The position numbers were made by a program, and so were the translations under genes. From an uncultured bacterium (lineage in GTDB: Bacteria > Planctomycetota > GCA-002687715), in assembly GCA_902826835.1 (NCBI GenBank), contig CADEGH010000002.1:186001-250000 (forward strand): 64,000 nt of DNA, written 5' to 3'. Position 1 is the stretch's first letter. Each line of letters opens with the position of its first letter. This document shows, in pieces, positions 19,179-28,275 of the stretch. The notes beneath the pieces are model-generated. The model worked only from the letters and a program-made list of their open reading frames with translations. It had not been told where the DNA came from and searched no databases.

Positions 19179-19829
19179 TTAGGGGGGCGCATCGCGAAAC
19201 TGAGGAATGTCGAGGGAAGAGAAGCAAAGAACGGAGACGAGGCGTTCGTGGTGGGAGCGGAGGGGAGTGACGGCGTGGGGGATGGCACCGCCGAAGAGGA
19301 CGAGGGTTTGGCCGGGGCGAAGCCAAAGGGATTCTCGGTCGGAGGCGGGAGCGGCGCGCACCGAGGACAGGGGCTTGGACCAGGCTTGGGGCCACAGTTG
19401 GAGGTGACCACCCGCCCGAGGTCCACCGGAGGCGGAGAGGCAGGTGATGACCGCCACTTCGCACCCGGGAATATCGCGGTGCACGGCGAGATGGTGTCCC
19501 TGCCCGGCATACCAGGTGAAACTTCCGCCATCCGCCAGTGGAACGAGTGCAAGACCAGTGCGCGCCTGCAACTCACGGCGAAGGTCGGGGGAATGGAACA
19601 TGGCTCGCTGCACTGGCCCGCCCAGTCCCGTGAAGAACCGGCGAGCCGGCTGGCCACCCCTCACTTCTTCGAGATCGTCCTCAAGCACGCAACTCTCTTG
19701 CGCCGTGACGCGTGCCCGCGCCGCCTCGCGAATTAACGACTGCAAGTCCTCCGCCCCGAGTAATTCATCCCAGACTTCGAAACCGCCGCGCGCGAGGAAG
19801 GGGTGCAGCGCCGAAGCTCCGACTGTCAC
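19179..19829 (-). CDS. 2OG-Fe(II) oxygenase-like protein
   Basis: The 216-aa protein carries the iron-binding H-x-D (HLAVHRDIPG, H117 and D119), a distal histidine (GAIPHAVTPL, H185) and a downstream arginine (HERLVSV, R196) suited to the 2-oxoglutarate carboxylate, on a predicted jelly-roll fold. Its GTG start overlaps the stop of the prodomain-like gene (GTGA). These enzymes hydroxylate or otherwise oxidise peptides and small molecules. In this island it is a plausible peptide hydroxylase acting on the same substrate as the B12 radical SAM enzyme; that is an inference. Confidence 0.75.
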   Translation of the reverse strand: MTVGASALHPFLARGGFEVWDELLGAEDLQSLIREAARARVTAQESCVLEDDLEEVRGGQPARRFFTGLGGPVQRAMFHSPDLRRELQARTGLALVPLADGGSFTWYAGQGHHLAVHRDIPGCEVAVITCLSASGGPRAGGHLQLWPQAWSKPLSSVRAAPASDRESLWLRPGQTLVLFGGAIPHAVTPLRSHHERLVSVLCFSSLDIPQFRDAPP

Positions 19830-20221
19830 GAGAACCCCCCTCCCGGTCCGAAGCTCATGGGTTCGCCGAAGGTGATCGCTTCGACCTCCCGACGCAATTT
19901 CTCGGGCAGCCTGGAGAGAGGCAACAAGGCACCGTCGTCGCGATCGGCAACCCGCGCGGGTTGTTGATCGGCAATCTCCAGCCTGACCCCGAATCGCGCC
20001 TCGAATAGCGCGCGCCCACCCTCGATCGAGAAACTCGTGCCGACCAGCGGCCCTACTTGGAAGCCCATCTCTGCGAACGTGCGGCGGAGAATTTCTGCCC
20101 GCTCCGAGTCCGGCTGATGAGCCTGCACGTTGGCAGCGCGCACGGGTCCTGCCGACCTCGCCAACCGACGATTCGCCGGTTTGAGGACCACCATCGCAAC
20201 GACGCCGGGGCTCGGGCTCAT
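19826..20221 (-). CDS. Stand-alone protein resembling the prodomain of the nearby S8 protease
   Basis: The 131-aa protein starts at ATG 20221, preceded by GGAGG and overlapping the radical SAM stop codon (ATGA). It resembles the N-terminal ~110 residues of the S8 protease at 22199-24043: AANVQAH aligns with AANVGAF, MGFQVGPLVGTSFSIEGG with SGFEVLQVTPTTINIAGP, and EAITFGEPMSFGPGGGF with EGIAIEEPRYYFGPSVF. It stops where the mature protease would begin. It could be a diffusible inhibitor or chaperone of the protease, a recognition element, or a precursor peptide whose leader is a protease-prodomain homologue and whose core is the glycine-rich end. It has no catalytic residues. Confidence 0.7.
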   Translation of the reverse strand: MSPSPGVVAMVVLKPANRRLARSAGPVRAANVQAHQPDSERAEILRRTFAEMGFQVGPLVGTSFSIEGGRALFEARFGVRLEIADQQPARVADRDDGALLPLSRLPEKLRREVEAITFGEPMSFGPGGGFS

Positions 20222-22125
20222 TCGACCTCTCCTCCGCTGACGGAGGCCGACACCCTCGGAGGCCGCAGAGTGACGGGCTCCAAGCTGAGCGCGACGTTGA
20301 GCCAGCGGTTCTTGGATCTTACCGCCAAGCGCCGTTCGACGAGGCTCTCGAGAAAACGGACGACGCGCGACTCGGTGATCCGCTGACCCGGGAATTTCGA
20401 ACGCACATCTGCCACGATCGCCTCCGTGGACTGGAGAGACGAGCACGAGAGAAAGATGGCTCGCTCCGGGCCACGCAAGCGATATTCGCGAGTGGTCGCG
20501 TGACGACGATTGTCGAGGAGTCGGATGATCTCCGGGTCACTCGCCTCGATCCACAGGGTTCCCGTATCGGGATCGGCGCGCCACGCTTCCACCGCGGCAA
20601 TGACCTTGGCCGCCCGGTGACCGGCCCCCTCGCTCCCGGGTGCCTTGAAGTCGAAGTAGTACGCGATGTTCGCCCGCACCGCGTCCGGGAAGGGGTAGAG
20701 ATAGGAATAGGCGGGCAGAGGTCGCAACTCGGTGATCCCGAACGCGGCCGGATTCATGTGGTACGGGCTGAATCGATCGAGCCTCAGGGGCCCGCATGCT
20801 CCCGGCGGCTTGAAGTGTCGAATCGCCGGCAACAGAGCGAGGATCTCTTCGTAGTCCTCGTCGGTTTCTCCGGGGAAGCCGTAGAGGAGATTCCACTCCG
20901 CCTCCACTCCGAACTCCGTACACCACTTGAGGAGCTGGATGTTGCGTAGTCCCGTGGTGCCTTTGCGCATCAACGTGAGGACGTGGTCACTCAAACTCTC
21001 GATGCCGGGCTGGATGCGAGTAACGCCGGCAGCTTTCAACGCGCCGATCTGCTCTCGCGACAGGTTCGCCTTCACTTCGTAGAAGATCTCAGCGGGAACC
21101 GGGTCCGCGGCCAATGCCGGAAGAACGGAATGGAAGTACTTCATGTCGAGGATGTTGTCCACGACTTGCAGGTGCGGGCTCGGCCAGGCGGAGGCGGCGG
21201 AACGCAGTTCGGCCAAGGCTCGCTCGGGCGACTTGCTGCGGTATTCGAGCGTCGCTCCGTTCAGGCCGCAGAAGGTGCAGTGCGATTTGGCTCCCCACCA
21301 GCATCCGCGCGAAGTCTCCACCATCAACGTGGGAGTGACGCGGTCACTCGCCGAGCCCTCGGAGAATGCCGCGACGAAATCCTCGAAGTTCGGTTGCGCC
21401 AGGGCGTTCAGATCTCGAATGGCCGGGCGTTTCGGGGTGACAATCGTCTCCCCTTTCGGTCCGCGCAGGATCAACCCGGGAATCTCTTGGGCCCGTTTTG
21501 CCCACGCGGCCCGGCGTGATCCGAGGATCAGCTTGACAACTTCCGGAAAGGACTGATCCGCTTCTCCCGGCACCACCAAGTCCACAAAGGGAAACTGCCG
21601 GTGCAGCTCCTCCCCCATCACTCCCTCGAAGTTGGCGCCGCCGAACGCGAGTACGAGATGCGGGTGTCGGTCCTTCAAGCGTTTGGCAAAGGCGAGGGAG
21701 GCGAGGTTCTGCTCGAAGGTCGATGTGAAGCCGACGACTCGATGTTCCTCCCACCGCACTGACCCAAGCAGATGCTCGAAGAAAGGCTCGACGGTGCTGC
21801 GCAGGAACGCGAGCATCGCGATGTCCTTCTCCGGAAGTCGCCAAGCCTCCCTCAGAACGCGGCTCTGGTACTCCGCATCCTGGCGGGGCCGTGGTCCGTA
21901 CAGCGCCTCCGCGAATACCCATTCCCCGGTGAATGCGGTCGTGGGGAGATCGGTCGAGGCGCGCACGTACGAGTCGATTCCGACGAGCTCCGCGAAGTCG
22001 AGGTTCGCATAGCGGAGGTCGCAGGTGATGCCCCGCGCGCGCAATTCGGCCCGGAGCAGACTGATGCCCAGCGCCGGGCGATCGAGCGCCCCCATCGGCA
22101 TATGAAGCAAGAGGACATCCGACAT
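20218..22125 (-). CDS. B12-binding radical SAM RiPP C-methyltransferase (rSAM-ocin 1 type)
   Basis: This 635-aa protein starts at ATG 22125, preceded by GGGAG. The first ~190 residues are a B12-binding-like domain (ISLLRAELRARGITC, GANFEG and similar). The radical SAM domain has the family-specific cysteine spacing CX7CX2C in SRGCWWGAKSHCTFCGLNG (about residues 273-285), and downstream motifs GIQPGIESLSDHVL-like and YGFPGETDEDYEE. This matches the family described as RiPP-maturation radical SAM C-methyltransferases (TIGR03975, from recall). Its members modify peptides at unactivated carbons. The gene lies after the S8 protease and is coupled to the next two genes. Confidence 0.85.
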   Translation of the reverse strand: MSDVLLLHMPMGALDRPALGISLLRAELRARGITCDLRYANLDFAELVGIDSYVRASTDLPTTAFTGEWVFAEALYGPRPRQDAEYQSRVLREAWRLPEKDIAMLAFLRSTVEPFFEHLLGSVRWEEHRVVGFTSTFEQNLASLAFAKRLKDRHPHLVLAFGGANFEGVMGEELHRQFPFVDLVVPGEADQSFPEVVKLILGSRRAAWAKRAQEIPGLILRGPKGETIVTPKRPAIRDLNALAQPNFEDFVAAFSEGSASDRVTPTLMVETSRGCWWGAKSHCTFCGLNGATLEYRSKSPERALAELRSAASAWPSPHLQVVDNILDMKYFHSVLPALAADPVPAEIFYEVKANLSREQIGALKAAGVTRIQPGIESLSDHVLTLMRKGTTGLRNIQLLKWCTEFGVEAEWNLLYGFPGETDEDYEEILALLPAIRHFKPPGACGPLRLDRFSPYHMNPAAFGITELRPLPAYSYLYPFPDAVRANIAYYFDFKAPGSEGAGHRAAKVIAAVEAWRADPDTGTLWIEASDPEIIRLLDNRRHATTREYRLRGPERAIFLSCSSLQSTEAIVADVRSKFPGQRITESRVVRFLESLVERRLAVRSKNRWLNVALSLEPVTLRPPRVSASVSGGEVE

Positions 22126-22198
22126 CGAATTACTCCCGGCGGCGGGGGGCGACGCCCGAGAAGCGGACGTCGTCCGGGTCACCAACTCGACTCGAAGT

Positions 22199-24043
22199 TC
22201 AGGACTCGGAGTCCGGATCGGACTCCATCAAGAGGTCTTCCATGGCCTGCACGTCTTCCTCGCTCAGACGCTCGGGCGCGCCGGGCGTGGCCACGAATTC
22301 GGAACCGAAGGGGCGGATCGGATCCGGCCCGATGATCGGGCGAGGGCGGATCGGAGTGGGGTAGATCGGGGTCGGCACGATTGGAGTGGGTCGGATGGGA
22401 CCGACAATCGGGGTCGGACCCGGCCGAATCCGGATCGGCTGCGGCCCGATCTTGATGGGCCGAATCGGACGGATGTGGTCCGGGTGCGGGGTGAACATTG
22501 ATTCCGTCGGGTCATCGCCTTCAGTGGTCGGCTCTGCGCTCCCGTCAGCCGTAGGCGTCACCGAGAGGTTTCCCATCGCCTGGATCTTCGCCAGCAAGAC
22601 CGCCCGATGCGCGTCGATGAGCCCGTGGCCAGTCGCCACGTCGACGCCGATGGTGGCCGGCGCTCCCCCCGCCGAGGGATGGCTGTTCCCGACTTTGACA
22701 TCGCGGGCGGTCGCCATGAGGATCCGCTTGACTCGGTCAGGACTGAATCGAGAGGAAACTTGCAAGATCAAAGCGGCCGCCCCGGCGACTTGCGGAGCCG
22801 CGGCGGAAGTGCCACTGAAGGCAGCCCATCCGTCGTCTCGAGCCGTCTGGTCGCCCGAGGGGTGCGTCCCCCCCGAACTGGTCACGTCAATTTCGTCACC
22901 CGGCTCGACGGGCAGCATGATGTACTGGGCGCCCGGTCGCATGCCAACCAAACCGCAGACGTCGGGACAGCGACGGCCGGGATACGGGATGCTGACAAAC
23001 CCGCTCGCGTAGTCGGAGGCCTGGATGCTCTCGTCAGGACGCATGAAGGCACCACCAGCGGAGATGACGTCCGGATGCATGCCTGGGAACGCGAGCTGTC
23101 CGTTCCCGGCTGCGAAAATGACGACGATTCCGCTCGCCACTGCCGAAGCGATCGCGGTCGCCAACGCGAGGTTTGCGGGCGAGAGCGTCGATCCCGAGAC
23201 GTGGCTACCCCACGAGCAAGTGATGATGTCAGGCCGGAGCGCAACGGCAGCATTGAAGGCCGCAGTCGCGTTGACGAAGCTCATCTTCACGGGCAGGAGT
23301 TGCGCGTCGGGCGCCACCGCAAAGATGTTGGCGGATTCGCCGGTGCCGTGACCGCTTTCATCCTTCAGAGGATTGGCCGCACCTGGTCCGAGCACCACTG
23401 GGGCGACTCGGAATCCTCGCTTGGTGAAGTGCGGATGCTTGTACCACCCGCTATCGACCATCGCGACGCGGACTCGCTTTCCGGTGGTACTCCCTCGGTG
23501 GGCGCGTTCCGCATTGAGCCCGACCCCGAGGTCGCCAGCAACCCGCAGGTGCCAGTACGCCTTGGTCGGCGGAAAAACGGAGGGTCCGAAGTAATACCGG
23601 GGTTCCTCGATCGCGATCCCTTCGATCAACTCCTCGAAGGGCGTCCCGCTCGTTTCCAGGAGCCCCGGATTGTCCGTCTCATCCACCTGGAGGAAGGTGG
23701 CGGTCGTGTCTTCGTCTCCGGATTTGCGACACGGCAGTTCGCGGGCCACGATGCGGCGCTGGAACGACTTCTCGTAGGCTTCCTTGGGTCCGGCGATGTT
23801 GATCGTCGTCGGCGTCACCTGAAGAACTTCGAAGCCGGAGTCCTTGAGGCGGAGTACCGACCGCTGAATGAGGTCGGGCTCGGACGCAAAGGCGCCCACA
23901 TTGGCCGCCGAAATCGGGTCGGTCATCGCAAAGAGCGAGACCCCTCCGATCGACCGAGGAGAAACTTGCGCAAAGATACGACTCGGAATCGGACTCGCCC
24001 GATCCCCGCCGCTCGCGCGGCGGCCTTTTGCCCGTCTTGCCAT
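22199..24043 (-). CDS. S8 (subtilisin-like) protease with prodomain and Pro-Ile-Arg-rich tail
   Basis: The 614-aa protein starts at ATG 24043, preceded by GAAGGAG. After a basic start and a prodomain (about residues 45-160) comes a subtilisin domain with D197 (AMVDSGW), H232 (DESGHGTG), N314 (AAGNG) and S413 (FSGTSAAAPQVAG), so the triad and oxyanion Asn are intact. From about residue 521 to 578 follows an unusual tail of repeated Pro-Ile-Arg and Pro-Thr-Pro-Ile steps (such as HIRPIRPIKIGPQPIRIRP), then an acidic end. No signal peptide is evident. It lies upstream of a radical SAM methyltransferase, so it may cut or mature that enzyme's substrate. The tail could be a peptide substrate fused to its own protease; that is speculative. 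Confidence 0.88.
   Translation of the reverse strand: MARRAKGRRASGGDRASPIPSRIFAQVSPRSIGGVSLFAMTDPISAANVGAFASEPDLIQRSVLRLKDSGFEVLQVTPTTINIAGPKEAYEKSFQRRIVARELPCRKSGDEDTTATFLQVDETDNPGLLETSGTPFEELIEGIAIEEPRYYFGPSVFPPTKAYWHLRVAGDLGVGLNAERAHRGSTTGKRVRVAMVDSGWYKHPHFTKRGFRVAPVVLGPGAANPLKDESGHGTGESANIFAVAPDAQLLPVKMSFVNATAAFNAAVALRPDIITCSWGSHVSGSTLSPANLALATAIASAVASGIVVIFAAGNGQLAFPGMHPDVISAGGAFMRPDESIQASDYASGFVSIPYPGRRCPDVCGLVGMRPGAQYIMLPVEPGDEIDVTSSGGTHPSGDQTARDDGWAAFSGTSAAAPQVAGAAALILQVSSRFSPDRVKRILMATARDVKVGNSHPSAGGAPATIGVDVATGHGLIDAHRAVLLAKIQAMGNLSVTPTADGSAEPTTEGDDPTESMFTPHPDHIRPIRPIKIGPQPIRIRPGPTPIVGPIRPTPIVPTPIYPTPIRPRPIIGPDPIRPFGSEFVATPGAPERLSEEDVQAMEDLLMESDPDSES
22310..22483 (-). repeat. Proline-isoleucine-arginine repeat region of the S8 protease
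   Basis: About 58 codons with a repeating x-P-I-(R/V/Y)-P unit, rich in Pro, Ile and Arg, with Thr and Gly. The DNA shows near-repeats of the codons for P-I-R. Nothing in the neighbouring proteins looks alike. Confidence 0.75.
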
Positions 24044-24229
24044 GGTGCTGCACTCCTTCGGAGAATTGAGGCGGCAGACCGGCCAGACGGACTGTGACTA
24101 AGGATCACATCTGACTGTGCATCGTGACCGGAACGACCGTGTCCTCACGGGTTGGAAACGACATCTCTCGAAAAACCCGTCAAAATTACTTCCGGATTGT
24201 GTACACGGTCACTCGGCCGTGGCCAGGGC

Positions 24230-25333
24230 TCACTTCGTAAGGGACTTGCGCAGCGCTTTGGCTGCCGGTTGGTCACCGAGGATCGAGAGACAGCGCGCTC
24301 GGATCAACGCGGCGAGCGTGCGGATCTGGGGGTCATCGCCCCTCCGAATAGAGAGCAGTTCGAGGAGAGCCTGAACCGCGAAGCCGTGCGAAGCGAGTTG
24401 GGCGGCCCGCAGGAGAGCATCGATATCGGGATCACCGGTGTGGCCGACCGAGTTCAGGGTTCGGGTGACGGTCTCGGCGCTCACGACTTCCATGGTGGCG
24501 GTCGGTTCGACGCCGGATCTCCCGATCCCCTCCGGGGCTCGAATCCCCCACTCCCATCGCCCGACGGTCAACCCTGCCGGGTTCGGCAGGAGAGTCGTGA
24601 GACGCTGATGGTCCGGGCGACGATCAACCGTCCACTCGTACCGCTGGCCGTTACTGTCCTGCACCCACACCCACACCGTTTGATTCCCGGATCCAGGAGG
24701 CAGTAGCTCCAACTCGAATCCGCGGTGCCCCGCGGCGACCACTCCGCGGGGAGAATAGAGTCGAATTGCGGCGGCCTCCTGGACGACAGCCGACGTCGAA
24801 CTCAGGATTCTCTCCCATCCAGTCGACACTCGCGGGTCCGCCACAATCAATCCCAGAGTCTCCGGATCTGCAACCACCGACCGCAATACTCGCAGCGCCT
24901 CGGAGGACGGCGCGTCGGCGGCCCGGCCAGGGAGGCCAAGGCCGAGCAGGGCACTGCGCACCGCGGCGCTTCTCTCTTGGAGTACAACGCCTCGCTCCCA
25001 CCTCCAGTGAAACCAATATGCCAATGCTCCCATCGCGAGCGCCACGACCGCACCGGCGACCAAGGGAACTCGGAATTGGGATCGCGGCGACCCCGACTGT
25101 GAAGAGTGCCCCGCGGATCGGATCGACTTCGGTGGTTCTCGCTTCGGCGTTCCTGCGCGCGAAGTCCGCGTCGCAACTACCGCAAGGTACTCGGTGAAGA
25201 TCTGCTCCTCGATCCCGGGAAACCGCTCAAGGTAGGCCTCCACCGGCGGAACGCGGCCCGCAAGCTGATCTTCGGCGAGGGCGGCCATGAAACCCGCCAG
25301 AACATCCGACGATTCGCCTCTGGACTCCGTCAT
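24230..25333 (-). CDS. Membrane protein with kinase-like N-terminal segment but no kinase domain
   Basis: The 367-aa product begins with a ~50-residue helical segment (FMAALAEDQLAGRVPPVEAY, then LERFPGIEEQIF) resembling the N-terminus of the large Ser/Thr kinase at 11397, has a membrane segment near residues 90-110 (VPLVAGAVVALAMGALAYWF), and an unrecognised extracytoplasmic part. There is no kinase domain. It is divergent from a sigma factor gene with 107 bp between them. In Planctomycetota this position often holds a kinase or anti-sigma protein, so it may control that sigma factor. Function unproven. Confidence 0.65.
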   Translation of the reverse strand: MTESRGESSDVLAGFMAALAEDQLAGRVPPVEAYLERFPGIEEQIFTEYLAVVATRTSRAGTPKREPPKSIRSAGHSSQSGSPRSQFRVPLVAGAVVALAMGALAYWFHWRWERGVVLQERSAAVRSALLGLGLPGRAADAPSSEALRVLRSVVADPETLGLIVADPRVSTGWERILSSTSAVVQEAAAIRLYSPRGVVAAGHRGFELELLPPGSGNQTVWVWVQDSNGQRYEWTVDRRPDHQRLTTLLPNPAGLTVGRWEWGIRAPEGIGRSGVEPTATMEVVSAETVTRTLNSVGHTGDPDIDALLRAAQLASHGFAVQALLELLSIRRGDDPQIRTLAALIRARCLSILGDQPAAKALRKSLTK

Positions 25334-25440
25334 GGCAATTCACCGTCCCTTGCATATCCCGCCATTGTGAGCAATACCGAATCCGCCGACGGATCGCGAT
25401 CCATGAATCCGTCATTGGCCTTGACATTCCCCGAACGGGC

Positions 25441-26085
25441 GTGATGCGATGCCCCGGCATGACTCAGCCACCCTCGACCTTGCGAAGCCTCGACGAGTTG
25501 GCGGAGCGCGCGGCGGCGGGCGATTCGCAGGCCTTTGGTGCCGCGCTCGAGAAGATCCAACTGCCCTTGATGCTGTTCTTGCGCCGCCATGCGGGGTACG
25601 TCCAACGGAGCGACTTTGACGAGGAGGACTTGTTTCAATCGGTCGTCATCGTCGCATGGAACAAGATAGCGGGGTTTGCACAGCAGGACGCGAAGGCAGG
25701 CTTCGGAGCCTGGATCCGCTCGATCGCTCGCAACGTCATTGGCGACCGCCAGCGGTATCTCCAGGCCAAGGGTCGCGGATTCGAGGCGGACGGATCCGCC
25801 CGTCGGGAGGCGGCGCAGGCCTCAAAGATTCAAGAAATCGTCGATTCCGTTACCTCGATCGTATCGAAAGCCCATCTGCGCGAGCAAGTCGCTCGCATCC
25901 ACCTCGTGATCGAAGGCCTCGCCGACCCCGATCGGACCATCGTGGAGCGCTGTCTGATCGATGGGGAATCGTTGGCGGCGGCCGGGGCCGCGGTGGGGCT
26001 TTCGAAGACCCGCACCCACGAAATCTACGCGCGGGCGCTCTCCGCGATTCGAGCCCGCCTCGAGGCTCCGTCCACGCGCGCTTAG
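25441..26085 (+). CDS. ECF-type RNA polymerase sigma factor
   Basis: The protein (up to 214 aa) has region 2 (DEEDLFQSVVIVAWNKI, then FGAWIRSIARNVIGDRQRY) and region 4 (VERCLIDGESLAAAGAAVG, then THEIYARALSAIRARL). Start candidates are GTG 25441, ATG 25444 and ATG 25459; none has a clear ribosome site. The gene ends in a four-base overlap with the convergent lectin gene (the two stop codons overlap at 26082-26085). It is divergent from the kinase-like membrane protein. Region 4 is shorter and less typical than in the other sigma factors. Confidence 0.82.
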   Translation: MMRCPGMTQPPSTLRSLDELAERAAAGDSQAFGAALEKIQLPLMLFLRRHAGYVQRSDFDEEDLFQSVVIVAWNKIAGFAQQDAKAGFGAWIRSIARNVIGDRQRYLQAKGRGFEADGSARREAAQASKIQEIVDSVTSIVSKAHLREQVARIHLVIEGLADPDRTIVERCLIDGESLAAAGAAVGLSKTRTHEIYARALSAIRARLEAPSTRA

Positions 26086-28106
26086 AACCCCGTCCAGGCG
26101 TAGTTGCCGGCTCCGGGACCGGAGATGATCGGAGTGAACCGCACTCCGTTGATCGGGGTGAAGCTCGTGAAGGAGGCCAATTCGGCGACGGCGGCGTTCG
26201 AGACAAAATCATAGATCATGCTCGTGCTATCGGTCGCTGCCCCCGATCCTCCGGCGGCAAATGTCGTAGTGCCGGCATTCGTGGCGCCCGCTCCGCGGCT
26301 CAGACCCAGGAATTGGTTGACCGCCAATGCCGGCGGCGGAAAATCCGCCATCGAGGGGAGACCCTCGATGGTGATTTCATTGGTCGCCGTGTTGATCTCG
26401 ATGACCATCGTCCAAGGGAGGAGGGCGGCGGAATTCTGGACGAAGAAGACCGAGAGGAAGGCGAACCTCACGACGGACGGCCCCGCATTGAGGACGTGGA
26501 GACTGGAGACCGAGTAGCGATAGCCGATCGCCGTCCAAAAGCCCACGAAGGGCTGCAGACTCATGGCTTCGGCCACCGAAGGGCTGATGTCGAGATCGGC
26601 ATTCCCGCTGCCGAAAACGACTCTCCCGGAGGTCGAGATCCGACACTGGGTGTAGCTGGTCCCGTAGAAGCTGAAGGTTCCGTCGCCACATCCGTCGTAT
26701 TGATCGAGATTGATGGTGAATCCACACGGGCAGGCCGGTGCATCCGTGCCGACCGTGGTCGGGGTGTAAAGCAGATTCGAGACCGGCGGGACGGTGAGGT
26801 CGACTCGGGTCGTGGCCGAGATGTAGAGCCCGGTCGCGGAGGCGGGACTCACATGGGCCATCACGGTGTAGAAATGATCGAAGGGCGCGCAGGTGGGAGT
26901 CGAAGCGCTGATCGAAAACTCTCCGCTCGAGTTCGTGCGCAGGAACTGACTCCACAGGCTCGTGGTGTCGGTGCCGTTTGCCAAGATTGCGATGTCAAAG
27001 AAGCTCGTTCCACAGTCGATAGTATTCAGGACCAAATCGGTGAACCAGCTTCGGCTGCCGACCAAGGACGCAACCCAAATCACCGGCGCGTAGGGATCAG
27101 TGCAGGCGTAGTTGTAGGCGGCGCCGCCACCGAGGACGGAGTTGGCAGTTCGATAGGAAGTGGTGCGACTCGCCGCATCCGCCGGAGTTCCGACCGAGAA
27201 GTTGCTGCGACTGCTGTTGAAGCCCGGTTCGTCGAATTCATAGACCGCGCGCCGCATGGCGGTCGATCCGATGTCCGCCCATCGGCGGCCGTCCCCGTTC
27301 GAGGAACACCACGGGGCGCCAACCATGACCACGGAGTCTTCATTGCCCATGAATCCGTTGGGCTCGCCCGGACACCAGTTCGAGTAGCCGGTCGACTCCT
27401 TCGTCGTCCACTCGAAGGTCCCCTCGCTCGCGAGGTCGGAGAGCCCGACGTACCAGTCGCCGGAATCCACCCCCGCGAACGCACTGGTGATCGCCAAGTT
27501 CTCGGCAGCACTGGTGATGGAGGCGAGGTGCACGCCGAAGACGGCTCCGTCTCCGAATGACCTCGGGATCGACGATTCGTAGGCGAGGTTGATCGCGTGC
27601 TGGGCAGCGGTGGCGGCGGGAGCCAGCGCGTAGAAATGCCCGTTGGCCGGATTCAAGAACCCGTTGGGAATCTCCACGATCACCTCATAAATGTTGTTGT
27701 TGAACACGTCGTTCCAACAGCGGTTCGTGGTGGAGTTCATGACCACGGAATCCTCCTGGATCCCGCCCCCGCCGTTGTTGGGCTCGCCCATGCACCAGTT
27801 CGTGTAGAGGAAAGGCTCCCCGCTCAGCCACTGAAACGGGCCCCCGGGGGTGAGGCGGAAGGCACCGATTCGGAATTGACTACTGCCGAACGTGGTCTTG
27901 ACAAAGGTCTCCTCACCGGCGCTGTTGAGGCAGACGGGGTAGCCTCCGTAGGCCTTGGCCTGATTGAGCGCCTGAGACCAGGTCGAGAAGCTCCAGAGCT
28001 TCGTGTACCAGTGCCCCCCGTAGGCATGGAATGTCTGCTGGGCTCGTCCTTCCAGCACCAGGACGGAGGCCAACGCCAAGGATCCGAGGACACGTTTCCA
28101 GTTCAT
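26082..28106 (-). CDS. Secreted protein with two C-type lectin-like domains
   Basis: The 674-aa protein starts at ATG 28106 ahead of a signal peptide (MNWKRVLGSLALASVLVLEG). Two C-type lectin-like domains follow at about residues 25-155 and 155-300: the first has WSQALNQAKAYGGY and YTNWCMGEPNNGG, the second WTTKESTGYSNWCPGEPNGF and WADIG. Both carry an EPN-type motif, as in calcium-dependent mannose-type sugar binding. The remaining ~370 residues are beta-rich domains, one with cysteines. The gene is monocistronic and convergent with a sigma factor gene. It is presumably a secreted adhesin; its sugar is unknown. Confidence 0.8.
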   Translation of the reverse strand: MNWKRVLGSLALASVLVLEGRAQQTFHAYGGHWYTKLWSFSTWSQALNQAKAYGGYPVCLNSAGEETFVKTTFGSSQFRIGAFRLTPGGPFQWLSGEPFLYTNWCMGEPNNGGGGIQEDSVVMNSTTNRCWNDVFNNNIYEVIVEIPNGFLNPANGHFYALAPAATAAQHAINLAYESSIPRSFGDGAVFGVHLASITSAAENLAITSAFAGVDSGDWYVGLSDLASEGTFEWTTKESTGYSNWCPGEPNGFMGNEDSVVMVGAPWCSSNGDGRRWADIGSTAMRRAVYEFDEPGFNSSRSNFSVGTPADAASRTTSYRTANSVLGGGAAYNYACTDPYAPVIWVASLVGSRSWFTDLVLNTIDCGTSFFDIAILANGTDTTSLWSQFLRTNSSGEFSISASTPTCAPFDHFYTVMAHVSPASATGLYISATTRVDLTVPPVSNLLYTPTTVGTDAPACPCGFTINLDQYDGCGDGTFSFYGTSYTQCRISTSGRVVFGSGNADLDISPSVAEAMSLQPFVGFWTAIGYRYSVSSLHVLNAGPSVVRFAFLSVFFVQNSAALLPWTMVIEINTATNEITIEGLPSMADFPPPALAVNQFLGLSRGAGATNAGTTTFAAGGSGAATDSTSMIYDFVSNAAVAELASFTSFTPINGVRFTPIISGPGAGNYAWTGF

Positions 28107-28275
28107 GATGATTCTCTTCAGAGGGCGACTTCCGAGCGATCCCCCCCTCTGAGCCCGCTGCCCAAAGGAGAGTGAGATTCGAGTCTTCTGGGCCACCGAG
28201 GCCCATGGGCTCTGCTCACTCCCCTTGATTGAAGAACCGATCCGGTCGTTCGGAACAAAATCCGATGGGGTTTGC

